Source: JACQFZ01 sp045810625
GTDB taxonomy: Bacteria > Pseudomonadota > Gammaproteobacteria > Acidiferrobacterales > Sulfurifustaceae
Length of the DNA stretch: 54,445 nucleotides
Direction of reading: 5' to 3'
Assembly (NCBI GenBank): GCA_045810625.1
Contig: JBJMVQ010000017.1
Location: 1 to 54,445 of the forward strand
The notes below the pieces were generated by a model. That model made no database searches and was not told the origin of the DNA. It saw nothing but the letters and a program-made list of their open reading frames with translations. The translations under genes and the position numbers were made by a program. Within the stretch, counting starts at the first letter, position 1; each line of letters starts with the position of its first letter. This document shows, in pieces, positions 1 through 8,739 of this stretch.

Positions 1-405
1 CTGCTCTTTGCGGTCGCTGCGCTCCTCGACTACACCGCGGTGACCTGGGGCGGCGTCAGCGATTTCTGCATATCGCCCGCTTACGCTGCGCTACTGCCCG
101 CGTACGCCGCGCTCTGGCTGGCGGGTCGCTGGTATGCCGGCCGCCACCGCTTCACGGCGGCGACGCTGCCTTCGCTGGCGCTCAGCGGCGTCCTTGGCAC
201 ATTCGCGTGCGAACTGATTTCGAGCGGAAGCTTCTATTTCTACTCGGGACGCATCGCGAACGCGACCGCGGCAGGTTTCGCCGGCGAGTTGATACGTTAT
301 ACGCCGGCGTCGCTTCAGGCCATGGCGTTCTGGATCGTCGCGGCGGCTCTCGTCCATGTCTTGATCGTGACCGTGCGAAACCATACTGCAATCGCGGCTC
401 GTTGA
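1..405 (+). CDS. Integral membrane protein, 5'-truncated, upstream of B12 genes
   Basis: The reading frame is open from the first base of the window, so the N-terminus lies outside; at least 134 residues are present before the TGA at 403-405. Three hydrophobic stretches are visible: around SPAYAALLPAYAALWLAG, around LPSLALSGVLGTFACEL, and a C-terminal one ending in VLIVTVR. I see no catalytic motif. The stop lies 11 bases before the GTG start of cbiA, so it is probably the upstream member of the cobalamin operon. Small polytopic proteins of unknown function, some resembling ECF transporter substrate-binding components, are common next to B12 genes, and a transport role is possible. The function is inferred from position only. 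Confidence 0.6.
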   Translation: MLFAVAALLDYTAVTWGGVSDFCISPAYAALLPAYAALWLAGRWYAGRHRFTAATLPSLALSGVLGTFACELISSGSFYFYSGRIANATAAGFAGELIRYTPASLQAMAFWIVAAALVHVLIVTVRNHTAIAAR

Positions 406-416
406 GGATTCATTCT

Positions 417-1709
417 GTGACAACGGCACGATCGTGCCCGGCGCTCTTTGTCTCGGCCCCCGCTTCGGGGCAAGGCAAGACAACGATCACCGCCGCAATC
501 GCCCGGCGTTATCGCCAACAGGGCCGGCGCGTCCGCGTTTTCAAGACCGGCCCGGACTTTCTCGATCCGATGATCCTCGAGCGGGCGAGCGGCGCGCCGG
601 TTTATCAGCTCGATCTGTGGATGGGCGGCGATGCGCACTGCCGTCGTCTGCTCTACGACGCCGCCGGTGACACCGACGTGATTCTCGTCGAGGGCGTGAT
701 GGGCCTGTACGACGGCCAGCCGTCGAGCGCGGATCTCGCGGCGCTTTTCGGGATTCCCGTGCTCGCCGTGATCGACGGCTCGGCGATGGCGCAGACTTTC
801 GGCGCCGTCGCTTGCGGTCTCGCGCAGTATCGCCGCGACGTGACCGTCGCCGGCGTCATCGCAAACCGCGTCGCGGGCCCCGGACACTATCGGATGCTCG
901 CGGAAAGCCTGCCCGCCGGCTTGCCGGCGTTCGGTTGGCTGGGGCGCGACGCGGACATCGCCCTCCCCGATCGTCATTTGGGGTTGCTGCAAGCGGGTGA
1001 AATTGCCGATCTCGAGGACCGGCTCGAACGCGCCGCGACACGCTTGGTGCTCGCGCGCGACGACTTACCGGCGCCGGTAACGTTCGCGCCCGTCCCTACC
1101 CCGGCGCTGCCCCGGTTGCTCGCCGGAAAGCGCATCGCCGTCGCACGCGATGCGGCGTTCTCGTTTCTTTATCGTGCCAACCTTGACGTGTTGCGCGCGC
1201 TCGGCGCCGAACTCCTGTTCTTCTCGCCACTTGCAGACACGCAACTGCCGATCGCGGACGCGTTGTATCTGCCCGGTGGTTATCCCGAGTTGCACATGAC
1301 CACGCTCGCCGGCAATCGCGCAATGCGTTCCGCCGTCTGCGCACATCACGCCGCCGGCAAACCGATGCTCGCCGAATGCGGCGGCCTGCTATACCTGCTC
1401 GAATCGCTCGCCGGGACCGACGGACAACGCACCGAAATGCTCGGCCTCCTTCCAGGCCACGCGGTGATGCAAACGCAACTCGCCGCCATCGCGATGCAAG
1501 AACTGACGCTTCCCGAGGGAGCGCTTCGTGGTCATACGTTTCACCACTCGCGTCTGGAAACGACGCTCGCGCCGATTGCGCGCGGCGTCTGTCCTCACGG
1601 CAGCAAAACCGCCGAGTGCGCCTATCGCATCGACCGATTAACGGCGTCGTACGTACACAGCTACTTCCCGTCGAACCCGGAAGCCGTCGCGCGGATCTTT
1701 GCGTCATGA
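417..1709 (+). CDS. cbiA: Cobyrinate a,c-diamide synthase
   Basis: ATP-dependent amidation of the a and c side chains of cobyrinate, with glutamine as nitrogen donor, in cytosolic B12 synthesis. The GTG start at 417 puts a P-loop-like motif (SAPASGQGKTT, residues 13-23) close to the N-terminus, as in the CbiA/CobB family. The C-terminal half is a class I glutamine amidotransferase-like domain with the nucleophile motif AECGG. The 430-residue length is typical. An in-frame upstream extension to 207 is an overlap with the preceding membrane-protein gene in another frame and was not used. The stop codon overlaps the ATG of cobQ (ATGA), so translational coupling is likely. Whether the substrate is cobyrinate (CbiA) or hydrogenobyrinate (CobB) depends on the early pathway, which is outside the window. 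Confidence 0.9.
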   Translation: MTTARSCPALFVSAPASGQGKTTITAAIARRYRQQGRRVRVFKTGPDFLDPMILERASGAPVYQLDLWMGGDAHCRRLLYDAAGDTDVILVEGVMGLYDGQPSSADLAALFGIPVLAVIDGSAMAQTFGAVACGLAQYRRDVTVAGVIANRVAGPGHYRMLAESLPAGLPAFGWLGRDADIALPDRHLGLLQAGEIADLEDRLERAATRLVLARDDLPAPVTFAPVPTPALPRLLAGKRIAVARDAAFSFLYRANLDVLRALGAELLFFSPLADTQLPIADALYLPGGYPELHMTTLAGNRAMRSAVCAHHAAGKPMLAECGGLLYLLESLAGTDGQRTEMLGLLPGHAVMQTQLAAIAMQELTLPEGALRGHTFHHSRLETTLAPIARGVCPHGSKTAECAYRIDRLTASYVHSYFPSNPEAVARIFAS

Positions 1710-3190
1710 CCGGCGTGCTCATGATTCAAGGAACGACGTCCGACGCAGGCAAGAGTCTGCTCGTCACCGGTCTCTGCCGCTGGCTCACGCGCCAGGGCGT
1801 GCGCGTCGCGCCGTTCAAGCCGCAGAACATGGCGTTGAACAGCGCGGTCACGGTGGACGGCGGCGAGATCGGACGCGCGCAGGCGGTACAGGCGCAGGCT
1901 TGCGGATTGGCGCCGCACACGGACATGAATCCCGTGCTGCTCAAACCAAACAGCGATACCGGCGCGCAGGTGATCGTGCACGGCAAAGCAATCGGCAATT
2001 TCGATGCGCAGAGCTATCACGCTTACAAGCGTATCGCTCAGCGCGCCGTGCTGGAGTCGTATGCACGCCTCGCTGCGCGTTACGACGCTATTGTCGTTGA
2101 AGGCGCGGGTTCGCCGGCCGAGATCAACCTGCGCGCGAACGACATCGCCAACATGGGTTTCGCCGAAGCCATCGATTGCCCGGTCGTTCTCATTGCCGAC
2201 ATCGATCGGGGCGGCGTATTCGCACACATCGTCGGAACGCTCGAATTGCTGAGCACGAGTGAACGCGCGCGTGTCCAAGGCTTCGTCATCAATCGCTTTC
2301 GCGGCGATATCGCCCTGCTGCAAAGCGGGCTCGACTGGCTGGAAGCACGCACCGGCAAGCCGGTGCTCGGTGTCCTTCCGTATCTGCACGGATTGCACCT
2401 GGAAGCGGAGGACGCCTTACCTTGTCCTACTCCCGAGGCGGATCAATCGAGTGAACGGCTAAACGTCGTCGTGCCCGCGTTGCCACGCATCAGCAATCAC
2501 ACCGACTTCGATCCGCTGCGGCTGCATCCCGGCGTAGGGCTGCGCTTCGTCGGACCGGGCGAAGCCCTCGAACCCGCGGATCTCATCATCCTGCCCGGCT
2601 CGAAATCGGTCCGCGCCGATCTCGCCTGGCTGCGCGCCCAAGGTTGGGAAGCGGCGATACGGCGGCACCTCCGCTACGGCGGCAAGCTGCTCGGCATTTG
2701 CGGCGGCTTCCAGATGCTGGGCCGCGCGATTCATGACCCGCACGGCATCGAGAGTGATGCCGGTACGAGCGCCGGTCTTGGGCTGCTCGACATCGAAACC
2801 ACGCTGGAACACGAAAAGCAGCTGCGCAATGTTTCAGGCACGCTTGTGCTCGACGATGCGCGCATAACCGGCTACGAAATACATGCGGGGGTCACACGCG
2901 GCGACGCGCTCGCGCGCCCGGCGATCCGTTTTGGCGATCGTACAGACGGCGCGATGAGCGACGACGGGCAAGTGCTCGGCACGTACGTTCACGGTCTGTT
3001 CGAGTCGACGGCCGCGGCCACCGCTCTGCTCGCGTGGGCCGGACTGCGCCCGTCGGTCGCGCCCGACTACGCGGCGCGACGCGACACCGACATCGAACGC
3101 CTTGCCGACGCGATTGAAACGCATCTCGACACGCGGCGACTGCGCGGTCTCCTCAGCCTTGCAACTGCGCGAGTACCGGCGGCGACATGA
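1706..3190 (+). CDS. cobQ: Cobyric acid synthase
   Basis: Amidates the b, d, e and g side chains of adenosylcobyrinate a,c-diamide with glutamine and ATP to give adenosylcobyric acid. The N-terminal signature IQGTTSDAGKS lies at about residues 7-17, followed by KPQNMALNS, both hallmarks of CobQ. The C-terminal triad glutamine amidotransferase domain has LGICGGFQML. The length is 494 residues, normal for the family. The ATG at 1706 overlaps the cbiA stop by four bases; ATG 1721 is a less likely alternative. It is also coupled downstream, overlapping cobU by four bases. Confidence 0.95.
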   Translation: MTGVLMIQGTTSDAGKSLLVTGLCRWLTRQGVRVAPFKPQNMALNSAVTVDGGEIGRAQAVQAQACGLAPHTDMNPVLLKPNSDTGAQVIVHGKAIGNFDAQSYHAYKRIAQRAVLESYARLAARYDAIVVEGAGSPAEINLRANDIANMGFAEAIDCPVVLIADIDRGGVFAHIVGTLELLSTSERARVQGFVINRFRGDIALLQSGLDWLEARTGKPVLGVLPYLHGLHLEAEDALPCPTPEADQSSERLNVVVPALPRISNHTDFDPLRLHPGVGLRFVGPGEALEPADLIILPGSKSVRADLAWLRAQGWEAAIRRHLRYGGKLLGICGGFQMLGRAIHDPHGIESDAGTSAGLGLLDIETTLEHEKQLRNVSGTLVLDDARITGYEIHAGVTRGDALARPAIRFGDRTDGAMSDDGQVLGTYVHGLFESTAAATALLAWAGLRPSVAPDYAARRDTDIERLADAIETHLDTRRLRGLLSLATARVPAAT

Positions 3191-3702
3191 AAACGCTCGT
3201 TTTGGGTGGCGTGCGTTCAGGTAAAAGCCGTTACGCCGAGACGCTCGCGCGCCAGGCGGCGCGACCGGTAACGTACATCGCGACGGCCACCGCACAGGAC
3301 GACGAGATGCGCCGAAGGATCGAAGCGCACCGCATGCACCGACCACCAGAGTGGACCGTGGTCGAAGAACCACTGGCACTGGCGGACGCGCTCACCCGGC
3401 ACGCGCACGACGGCCGCTTCTTAATCGTCGATTGCCTGACGCTCTGGCTGACGAATCTGCTGCTCCAGGACAATGCGCGCTTCGACCGCGAGCGGGCGGC
3501 GCTCTTCGCCGTTCTACCGGAGCTTCGCGGCGACGTCGTCTTTGTCTCCAATGAAACCGGTCTCGGCATCGTCCCGCTCGGCGACCTCAGCCGCCGCTTT
3601 AACGACGAAGCCGGGCAATTGCATCAGGACCTCGCGCAATGCTGTGAACGCGTGGTGCTGATGGTCGCGGGCTTGCCGCTTACGCTCAAGGGAGCCGCCT
3701 GA
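3187..3702 (+). CDS. cobU: Adenosylcobinamide kinase / adenosylcobinamide-phosphate guanylyltransferase
   Basis: Bifunctional enzyme of nucleotide-loop assembly: it phosphorylates adenosylcobinamide and then attaches GMP to give adenosylcobinamide-GDP. The P-loop GGVRSGKS is at residues 7-14. His48, in the RIEAH motif, aligns with the guanylylated His46 of Salmonella CobU. The VSNETGLGIVP motif is also present. The length of 171 residues is normal. The start overlaps the cobQ stop by four bases and the stop overlaps the cobT ATG by one base. The kinase activity also allows salvage of cobinamide. Confidence 0.96.
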   Translation: MKTLVLGGVRSGKSRYAETLARQAARPVTYIATATAQDDEMRRRIEAHRMHRPPEWTVVEEPLALADALTRHAHDGRFLIVDCLTLWLTNLLLQDNARFDRERAALFAVLPELRGDVVFVSNETGLGIVPLGDLSRRFNDEAGQLHQDLAQCCERVVLMVAGLPLTLKGAA

Positions 3703-4760
3703 TGCCGATCGCGGGATGGCTGGAGCGATCGATTGCGCGGCCCGACGACGCGGCACGACGCGCGGCCGAGGAACGCCAGCAGAAACTGACGAAACCACCG
3801 GGCGCGCTCGGACGCCTGGAAACCATCGCGATCCGCCTCGCGGCGTTACAGCGAACGGAACAACCGGCGGTCGAGTGCGTACACATCGCTGTGTTCGTCG
3901 GCGATCACGGCGTCGCGGCCGAAGACGTATCGGCGTTTCCGCAGGCGGTCACGGGCGAAATGCTGCGCAATTTCGCCCGCGGCGGCGCCGCGATCAACGC
4001 GATTGCGCGCGAGCTGCACGCGACCATCGACGTCATCGATCTCGGGACGATCAACGATCCGGGCCCGCTGGACGGCGTCACACGGCGCCGGCTCGGCGCG
4101 AGCACTGCGAACTTCACCTGTGCGCCGGCGATGACCTCGGAGCAACTCGACGCTGCGCTCGCAGCCGGCGCAAGCATCGCCGAACATGCCAAGCGTGGCG
4201 GCGCACAGCTTCTCATCGGCGGCGAAATGGGGATCGGCAATACGACGTCCGCGGCGGCGCTGAGCGCCGCGCTGCTCGATCTGCCGCCGGAGCGCGTCGT
4301 CGGGCCGGGCACCGGACTCGATGCGCTCGGTATCGCCCGCAAGATCGCAGTCGTGAATCGCGCGCTCGCGCATCATCGACATCACCTCGCGTCGCCGCTT
4401 GAAACGTTGCGCCGTCTCGGCGGTTTCGAAATCGCCGCGCTCACGGGCTGCTATCTCGCATGCGCGCAGGAAGCGTTGCCCGTTCTCGTCGACGGCTTCA
4501 TTGCGACCAGCGCGGCGCTCGCCGCCGTGCGGCTGCGCCCGGAAGTCGCTGACTGGCTGTTATACGGGCACGCGTCAGCCGAACCGGGGCATCGTGCGCT
4601 CCTCGCCGCGCTCAACGCCGATCCGCTGCTCGATCTGGGAATGCGCCTCGGCGAAGGCAGCGGCGCGGCGACGGCGGTGCCGCTGCTGCGGATCGCCTGC
4701 GCGTTACACAACGGCATGGCGACGTTCGCGCAGGCGGGCGTGTCGGGAAAGACCGCCTGA
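3702..4760 (+). CDS. cobT: Nicotinate-nucleotide–dimethylbenzimidazole phosphoribosyltransferase
   Basis: Transfers phosphoribose from nicotinate mononucleotide to the lower-ligand base (5,6-dimethylbenzimidazole or a relative) to make alpha-ribazole phosphate. The 352-residue protein has the N-terminal KLTKPPGALGRLE segment, the central GEMGIGNTTSAAA motif and the C-terminal LGEGSGAA motif. In the last, Glu318 corresponds to the catalytic Glu317 of Salmonella CobT. It overlaps cobU by one base. There is no bluB or bza gene in the window, so the source of the lower ligand is not visible. Confidence 0.96.
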   Translation: MPIAGWLERSIARPDDAARRAAEERQQKLTKPPGALGRLETIAIRLAALQRTEQPAVECVHIAVFVGDHGVAAEDVSAFPQAVTGEMLRNFARGGAAINAIARELHATIDVIDLGTINDPGPLDGVTRRRLGASTANFTCAPAMTSEQLDAALAAGASIAEHAKRGGAQLLIGGEMGIGNTTSAAALSAALLDLPPERVVGPGTGLDALGIARKIAVVNRALAHHRHHLASPLETLRRLGGFEIAALTGCYLACAQEALPVLVDGFIATSAALAAVRLRPEVADWLLYGHASAEPGHRALLAALNADPLLDLGMRLGEGSGAATAVPLLRIACALHNGMATFAQAGVSGKTA

Positions 4761-4773
4761 CGTGAGCGCGCGC

Positions 4774-5355
4774 ATGAAGATTGTCATCGGGCTCTTGCGC
4801 CACGGCGAAACCGAAGGCGGCGCGCGTTATCGCGGCCGCACCGATGACCGCGTGACCGAAGCCGGCTGGCGGCAGATGCGAACCGCGCTCCTCGCGGACA
4901 CCACCGCCTGGGAAAAGATCGTCACGTCGCCGCTCGCGCGCTGCGCGGAGTTTGCGCAGGCGTATGCAATCGAACGCCAGCTCCCGCTCCGGGTGGACGA
5001 ACGTCTGCGCGAGCTCGACTTCGGCGACTGGGAAGGCCGCACCGCAGCGGAAATCATGGAGACATCGCCCGAGTCGCTGCTGAAGTTCTGGGAAGACCCG
5101 TGGAAACACGGACCGCCCGCCGGTGAGCCGATCGCGGAAATGTGCGCGCGTGTGATCGCGGCGTGGCGCGATATCATCGCGGGCGCGCACACGACGCTGG
5201 TGATCGGCCACGGCGGCCCGATGCGCGTGATTCTCTGCCACGCGCTCGGCCTGCCGCTCGCGCAACTGCTGCACGTCGAGGTCGCTCCGGGCACGCTTCA
5301 CCGCCTTACCGTGGGTGCGGACGGCGCTTGCGCCGTGGAGACGCCGCTCCCGTGA
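4774..5355 (+). CDS. cobC: Alpha-ribazole phosphatase (histidine phosphatase family)
   Basis: Removes the 5' phosphate from alpha-ribazole phosphate (or from cobalamin phosphate) during nucleotide-loop assembly. The phosphoglycerate-mutase-like fold is shown by the catalytic LLRHGET motif (His10), the LDFGDWEG segment and the second conserved histidine in VIGHGG. With ATG 4774 the protein is 193 residues; a GTG at 4762 would add four residues. Neither start has a strong ribosome-binding site, as expected for a tightly coupled gene. The general histidine-phosphatase fold is promiscuous; the specific name rests on the position between cobT and cobS. Confidence 0.88.
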   Translation: MKIVIGLLRHGETEGGARYRGRTDDRVTEAGWRQMRTALLADTTAWEKIVTSPLARCAEFAQAYAIERQLPLRVDERLRELDFGDWEGRTAAEIMETSPESLLKFWEDPWKHGPPAGEPIAEMCARVIAAWRDIIAGAHTTLVIGHGGPMRVILCHALGLPLAQLLHVEVAPGTLHRLTVGADGACAVETPLP

Positions 5356-6089
5356 AATCGGGGTATCCGTTTCTGATCGCGCTCCAATTTCTCACCCGCG
5401 TTCCGGTGCGACTGCGCCATGCTCCCGATGAGCAAACGGTCGCCGCGTCGCTGCGCTACTACCCGGTCGTCGGATTGGTGCTCGGCGTCGTGCTCGCGGC
5501 GCTCAATGCACTGCTCGGAGAAAGCTCTGCGCCGTTGCGCGCGGCGCTCGTGCTCACTGTCTGGGTGGCGGCGACCGGCGCCATGCATCTCGACGGTCTT
5601 GCCGACAGCGCCGACGCCTGGATCGGCGGCCGCGGCGACCGGGAACGCACGCTCGCGATCATGAAGGATCCGCATTGCGGCGCCATGGCGGTGGTCGCGC
5701 TCGTGCTCGTGCTGTTGCTCAAATTCACTGCGCTTCACAGTCTTTCGGCGAATGATGTTTCGCCGCTCGCATGCATCCCGGCGCTCGCGCGCACCGGCGT
5801 CCCGCTTCTATTCGTTACGACGCCGTACGTACGGCCGGGCGGCTTGGGAGCCGCACTCGCGGTCCAACCCGCGCGATTCGTCACGCTCCTGCCGGGCATT
5901 GTCGTCGCCGTCGGTGTGCTCGTCGTTGCCGGCGTGCACGGCGCCGTGCTTCTCGGGATTCAAGGCGTGGTATTCCTCGGCGCGCGTGCGGCAATGCTGC
6001 GCCGGCTCGCCGGAACGACCGGAGACACGGCGGGCGCGCTGATCGAAATCAGCGAGACCTGCATGTTGATTTTTCTCGGCCTCGCGTGA
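5352..6089 (+). CDS. cobS: Adenosylcobinamide-GDP ribazoletransferase
   Basis: Integral membrane cobalamin synthase that joins adenosylcobinamide-GDP to alpha-ribazole (phosphate), the last assembly step. The protein has 245 residues. It starts at the GTG overlapping the cobC stop (GTGA), has the N-terminal FLTRVPV segment and the aspartate-rich MHLDGLADSADAW motif, and carries several hydrophobic segments in the C-terminal half. This is the last gene of the six-gene overlapping run cbiA–cobS. An in-frame extension upstream to 5142 overlaps cobC and is rejected. Confidence 0.94.
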   Translation: MKSGYPFLIALQFLTRVPVRLRHAPDEQTVAASLRYYPVVGLVLGVVLAALNALLGESSAPLRAALVLTVWVAATGAMHLDGLADSADAWIGGRGDRERTLAIMKDPHCGAMAVVALVLVLLLKFTALHSLSANDVSPLACIPALARTGVPLLFVTTPYVRPGGLGAALAVQPARFVTLLPGIVVAVGVLVVAGVHGAVLLGIQGVVFLGARAAMLRRLAGTTGDTAGALIEISETCMLIFLGLA

Positions 6090-6163
6090 CCGGACAACTG
6101 TCGGGGTTTCGCGAAGCACGAGTCGCTCTATTGGAAACGGTCCGCGCACGCCGTACTTGTGTC

Positions 6164-6192
6164 TTGTCTGAACGGCGGGAGCGTGCTGAAAT
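6164..6192 (+). promoter_or_regulatory. Putative sigma-70 promoter for the riboswitch-controlled transcript
   Basis: TTGTCT at 6164-6169 and TGAAAT at 6187-6192 are separated by 17 bases. Transcription would begin about ten bases before the first conserved riboswitch elements. It is assigned from sequence and spacing only. Confidence 0.45.
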
Positions 6193-6207
6193 GGCGCGGC
6201 TCAAACG

Positions 6208-6436
6208 CTTCAGGTGTCTGCCCACTCCGTACGAGTGGCGGATGAAACGGGAAGCCGGTGCGCCCAGACGACCAAACAACGTCACGGCAATGCCGGCGCT
6301 GCCCCCGCAACGGTAAGCGAGTGTTTTTACGTCGAAGAAGTTCGACGCGAACTTCTTCCGCGGATCATAGGCCACTGCGCATCAACACGTGGGAAGGCGA
6401 TCCGCGACGTCTCGCGAGCCCGGAGACCGGCCTGAA
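6208..6436 (+). promoter_or_regulatory. Cobalamin riboswitch (B12 box)
   Basis: The hallmark elements occur in the right order. GAAACGGGAAGCCGGTGCG is near 6243. The B12-box core CCCCGCAACGGTAAG is at about 6302-6316. GCCACTG is near 6371, GTGGGAAGG near 6389, and the closing AGCCCGGAGACCGGCCTG ends near 6435. A perfect 11-bp hairpin (6334-6344 with 6348-6358, loop ACG) sits in the variable peripheral region. The aptamer precedes a TonB-family gene and a cobalamin adenosyltransferase. No U-tract terminator follows, so control is more likely translational, with sequestration of the downstream start region; that is an inference. The ends of the element are approximate. Confidence 0.95.
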
Positions 6437-6544
6437 GCTCGATTATGGTGTCGCGGCGGGCGATGCGGAAAGGTTCGCCTCTCCATCCCCGCTCCGTTCA
6501 CGACCAATGTGCGGGTGGGCGCTACGATGGAGTGGCCGATTCGG

Positions 6545-7204
6545 ATGTACAGAAGTCACGTCGGCGATATGTCGCGTCGCCGTCTCGCTGTTTTTCTTCT
6601 GTTCTCGCTTTGTCTCCACGCCGGCCTGATCGTCCGCTTTGCGGTCGCTCCGCGCCCGGTGTATCGCGTTGAACCTCCGTTATCTATTAGCCTGAACTTA
6701 AGTGTTCCTCCGCCGGAAAAGCCCGCAAGCGTCGCCGCAGCACGTCCGCGCACGACGAATAAGCCGAAGACCGTTGTTCGCGCCGAACGGGTCATCGCGC
6801 CGACGCCGGCGCCCGAATTGCCGCCGGCCGCGTCATCGGAAGCGAAAAACGCCGCGCCGAGCGACACGAACACAGACGGCCCCGCTCGCCCCGAAACAGC
6901 ACTGAACGACGCGATACGCGGAGAAGTACAGGCGCTGCTGCTGGCAGATCTGCGGCGTTACTTCGAGTATCCGCTGATCGCCCGGCGCCGCGGCTGGGAA
7001 GGCATCGTGCGGCTTAGCGTCACCGTTCAACCGGACGGCGGGCTTGCCGCGATTCGCATCGTACGCAGTTCGGGTTACGATGTACTCGATCGCTCGGCGG
7101 TCGCCGCGTTGCAGCGCGTCGGACAATTCGCGCAAGCCGGCGAACGTTTGCACGGCCGACCGCTCGAGCTACCGCTTTCCGTCGTATACCGTCTGACGAA
7201 CTGA
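6545..7204 (+). CDS. TonB-family energy transducer, riboswitch-controlled
   Basis: Periplasm-spanning protein expected to couple the proton motive force (via ExbB/ExbD) to an outer-membrane receptor, probably the B12 receptor. It has a short basic N-terminus followed by one transmembrane segment (AVFLLFSLCLHAGLIV). A proline- and alanine-rich periplasmic linker (about residues 45-125) follows. The C-terminal TonB domain has the motifs YPLIARRRGWEG, VQPDGGL and SSGYDVLDRSAVAAL. Start choice: ATG 6545 has GGAG 12 bases upstream; ATG 6527 and ATG 6569 are in frame and possible. It lies directly downstream of the cobalamin riboswitch, so it is presumably repressed by B12. No btuB or exbBD is in the window. 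Confidence 0.85.
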   Translation: MYRSHVGDMSRRRLAVFLLFSLCLHAGLIVRFAVAPRPVYRVEPPLSISLNLSVPPPEKPASVAAARPRTTNKPKTVVRAERVIAPTPAPELPPAASSEAKNAAPSDTNTDGPARPETALNDAIRGEVQALLLADLRRYFEYPLIARRRGWEGIVRLSVTVQPDGGLAAIRIVRSSGYDVLDRSAVAALQRVGQFAQAGERLHGRPLELPLSVVYRLTN

Positions 7205-7222
7205 ACGGACCGGACTAACCCC

Positions 7223-7783
7223 ATGGGACATCGACTCTCGAAAATTTATACGCGTACCGGCGATAACGGAACGACCGGTCTCGGCGACGGCAGCCGCGTT
7301 CCGAAAGATCATCTTCGGGTCGAGGCCTACGGCACCGTGGACGAATTGAACAGCGCGCTCGGCATTGTGCTCGCCAAGGAGGTGCCGGAAGAAGTACGCC
7401 GCGCATTCGCACCCGTGCAACACGAGCTGTTCGATCTTGGCGGCGAGCTCTGCATTCCGGGGCGAGAGGTGATCACCGAGGAGCAGATCGCACGGTTGGA
7501 GCAAACGCTCGATGAGCTCAATGCGGCTCTGCCGCCGCTCAAAGAGTTCGTGCTGCCGGGCGGCGACGAGGCCGCGGCTTTGATGCATCTCGCGCGAACG
7601 ATCTGCCGCCGCGCCGAGCGTCATACGGTTACGCTCGCACGTACCGAAACGATCAATCCGTTCGCAATCAAATATCTCAACCGGCTTTCCGACCTGCTGT
7701 TCGTCGCCGCGCGCTACTTGAACGTGTCGCGGCAGGTGCCCGAGGTGCTGTGGCGCCCGGCGCAAGCGCGCACGCAAAGCTAG
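7223..7783 (+). CDS. pduO: Cob(I)alamin adenosyltransferase, PduO type
   Basis: Transfers the 5'-deoxyadenosyl group of ATP to the cob(I)alamin or cobinamide cobalt. The 186-residue protein has the N-terminal signature YTRTGDNGTTGLGDGSR, the VEAYGTVDELNSALG motif, and the C-terminal RRAER and NRLSDLLFVAAR motifs typical of PduO-type (not BtuR/CobA-type) enzymes. It starts 18 bases after the tonB-like stop and probably shares the riboswitch-controlled transcript. Together with cobU it would let imported cobinamides and cobalamins be adenosylated and rebuilt. Confidence 0.95.
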   Translation: MGHRLSKIYTRTGDNGTTGLGDGSRVPKDHLRVEAYGTVDELNSALGIVLAKEVPEEVRRAFAPVQHELFDLGGELCIPGREVITEEQIARLEQTLDELNAALPPLKEFVLPGGDEAAALMHLARTICRRAERHTVTLARTETINPFAIKYLNRLSDLLFVAARYLNVSRQVPEVLWRPAQARTQS

Positions 7784-7817
7784 CGGTTTCGTCTTCCCCT
7801 ACACCTCTCGACCGCGT

Positions 7818-8705
7818 TTAACGACTGCGGCGCGCATCATCGAGCGCCGCGCAGAGACGCTCGGCCCCCTGCAGCACCCGCGGTGTTGATCGATGCAATT
7901 CGTCTGCCGGAATGAAATATAGCGCGCCTCGTTTCACGGCCTTCAAGTGACCGTGCGCGCGCCAGCGCGGCTCCCACGTCCGCCAGCCCTCTTCGGTGCC
8001 GCCCGCAACGATCGCGTCCGGATCGGCGCCGAGCACCGCTTCTTCGCCAACGACGGGCGCCAGTACGGGAAGAGCGGCGAACACATTCTCGCCGCCGCAC
8101 AGGCGAACGACTTCGCTGATGAGATGCTCGCCGTTCACTGTCATCAGGACGGGATCGAGCACCTGATAAAACACACGTACCTTGGGTCGCTTTGCGTAAC
8201 GCTCGGCCAGTGACCGATAGCCGTTGGCAAAGCGCTGCGCCGCTTCATGCGCGACCGCTTCGGTACCCGCCAGCCGCCCGAGTTGCTCGAGATTGCGGGC
8301 GATGTCGGCGAGGTGCCGAGGCTCGGTCAGGTAAACGTGCAGCCCGAGACTCTGCAGTCGTTCGATCGCACGCCGAGGATTGCCGCTCGTCCAACCGATC
8401 ACGACATCCGGCTTCAAGGCAACGATCCGCTCGAGATCGAATCCGCTGCTGCCGCCGATGCGTGGGATGGCGCGTGCCGCCGGGGGAAAATCGCTGTACT
8501 CGGAAGTGGCGATGACATGAGAACCCGCGCCTGCCGCAAAGAGCAGTTCCGTCGCGTGCGGCGCGAGACTGACGATTCGTTCCGCCGGGCGCGGCAACAC
8601 GATCGTCTGTCCGACGTCATCGGTAACGCTGATCGCGGCGATTACGACGGCTAACCAGCTCGACAACACCAGTACCGCGACAAGGCGTGCCGCGTGCTCG
8701 ATCAT
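7818..8705 (-). CDS. btuF: Periplasmic cobalamin-binding protein (BtuF-like)
   Basis: Class III periplasmic substrate-binding protein for ABC import of cobalamin. A hydrophobic N-terminal segment looks like an export signal. The fold signature RIVSLAPHATELLFAAGAG is followed by a YSDFP segment and FDLERIVALKPDVVIGW, all typical of BtuF and vitamin B12-binding proteins. It is 295 residues long. It converges with the pduO gene (34-base gap) and lies 34 bases downstream of the ampE-like gene on the same strand, so it may be co-transcribed with ampD–ampE. The partner btuCD genes are not in the window. A haem or siderophore ligand is less likely given the B12 context. Confidence 0.87.
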   Translation of the reverse strand: MIEHAARLVAVLVLSSWLAVVIAAISVTDDVGQTIVLPRPAERIVSLAPHATELLFAAGAGSHVIATSEYSDFPPAARAIPRIGGSSGFDLERIVALKPDVVIGWTSGNPRRAIERLQSLGLHVYLTEPRHLADIARNLEQLGRLAGTEAVAHEAAQRFANGYRSLAERYAKRPKVRVFYQVLDPVLMTVNGEHLISEVVRLCGGENVFAALPVLAPVVGEEAVLGADPDAIVAGGTEEGWRTWEPRWRAHGHLKAVKRGALYFIPADELHRSTPRVLQGAERLCAALDDARRSR

Positions 8706-8739
8706 CTTCGAAACGGAGTGCGCGTCTCGTCGCGCGCAG

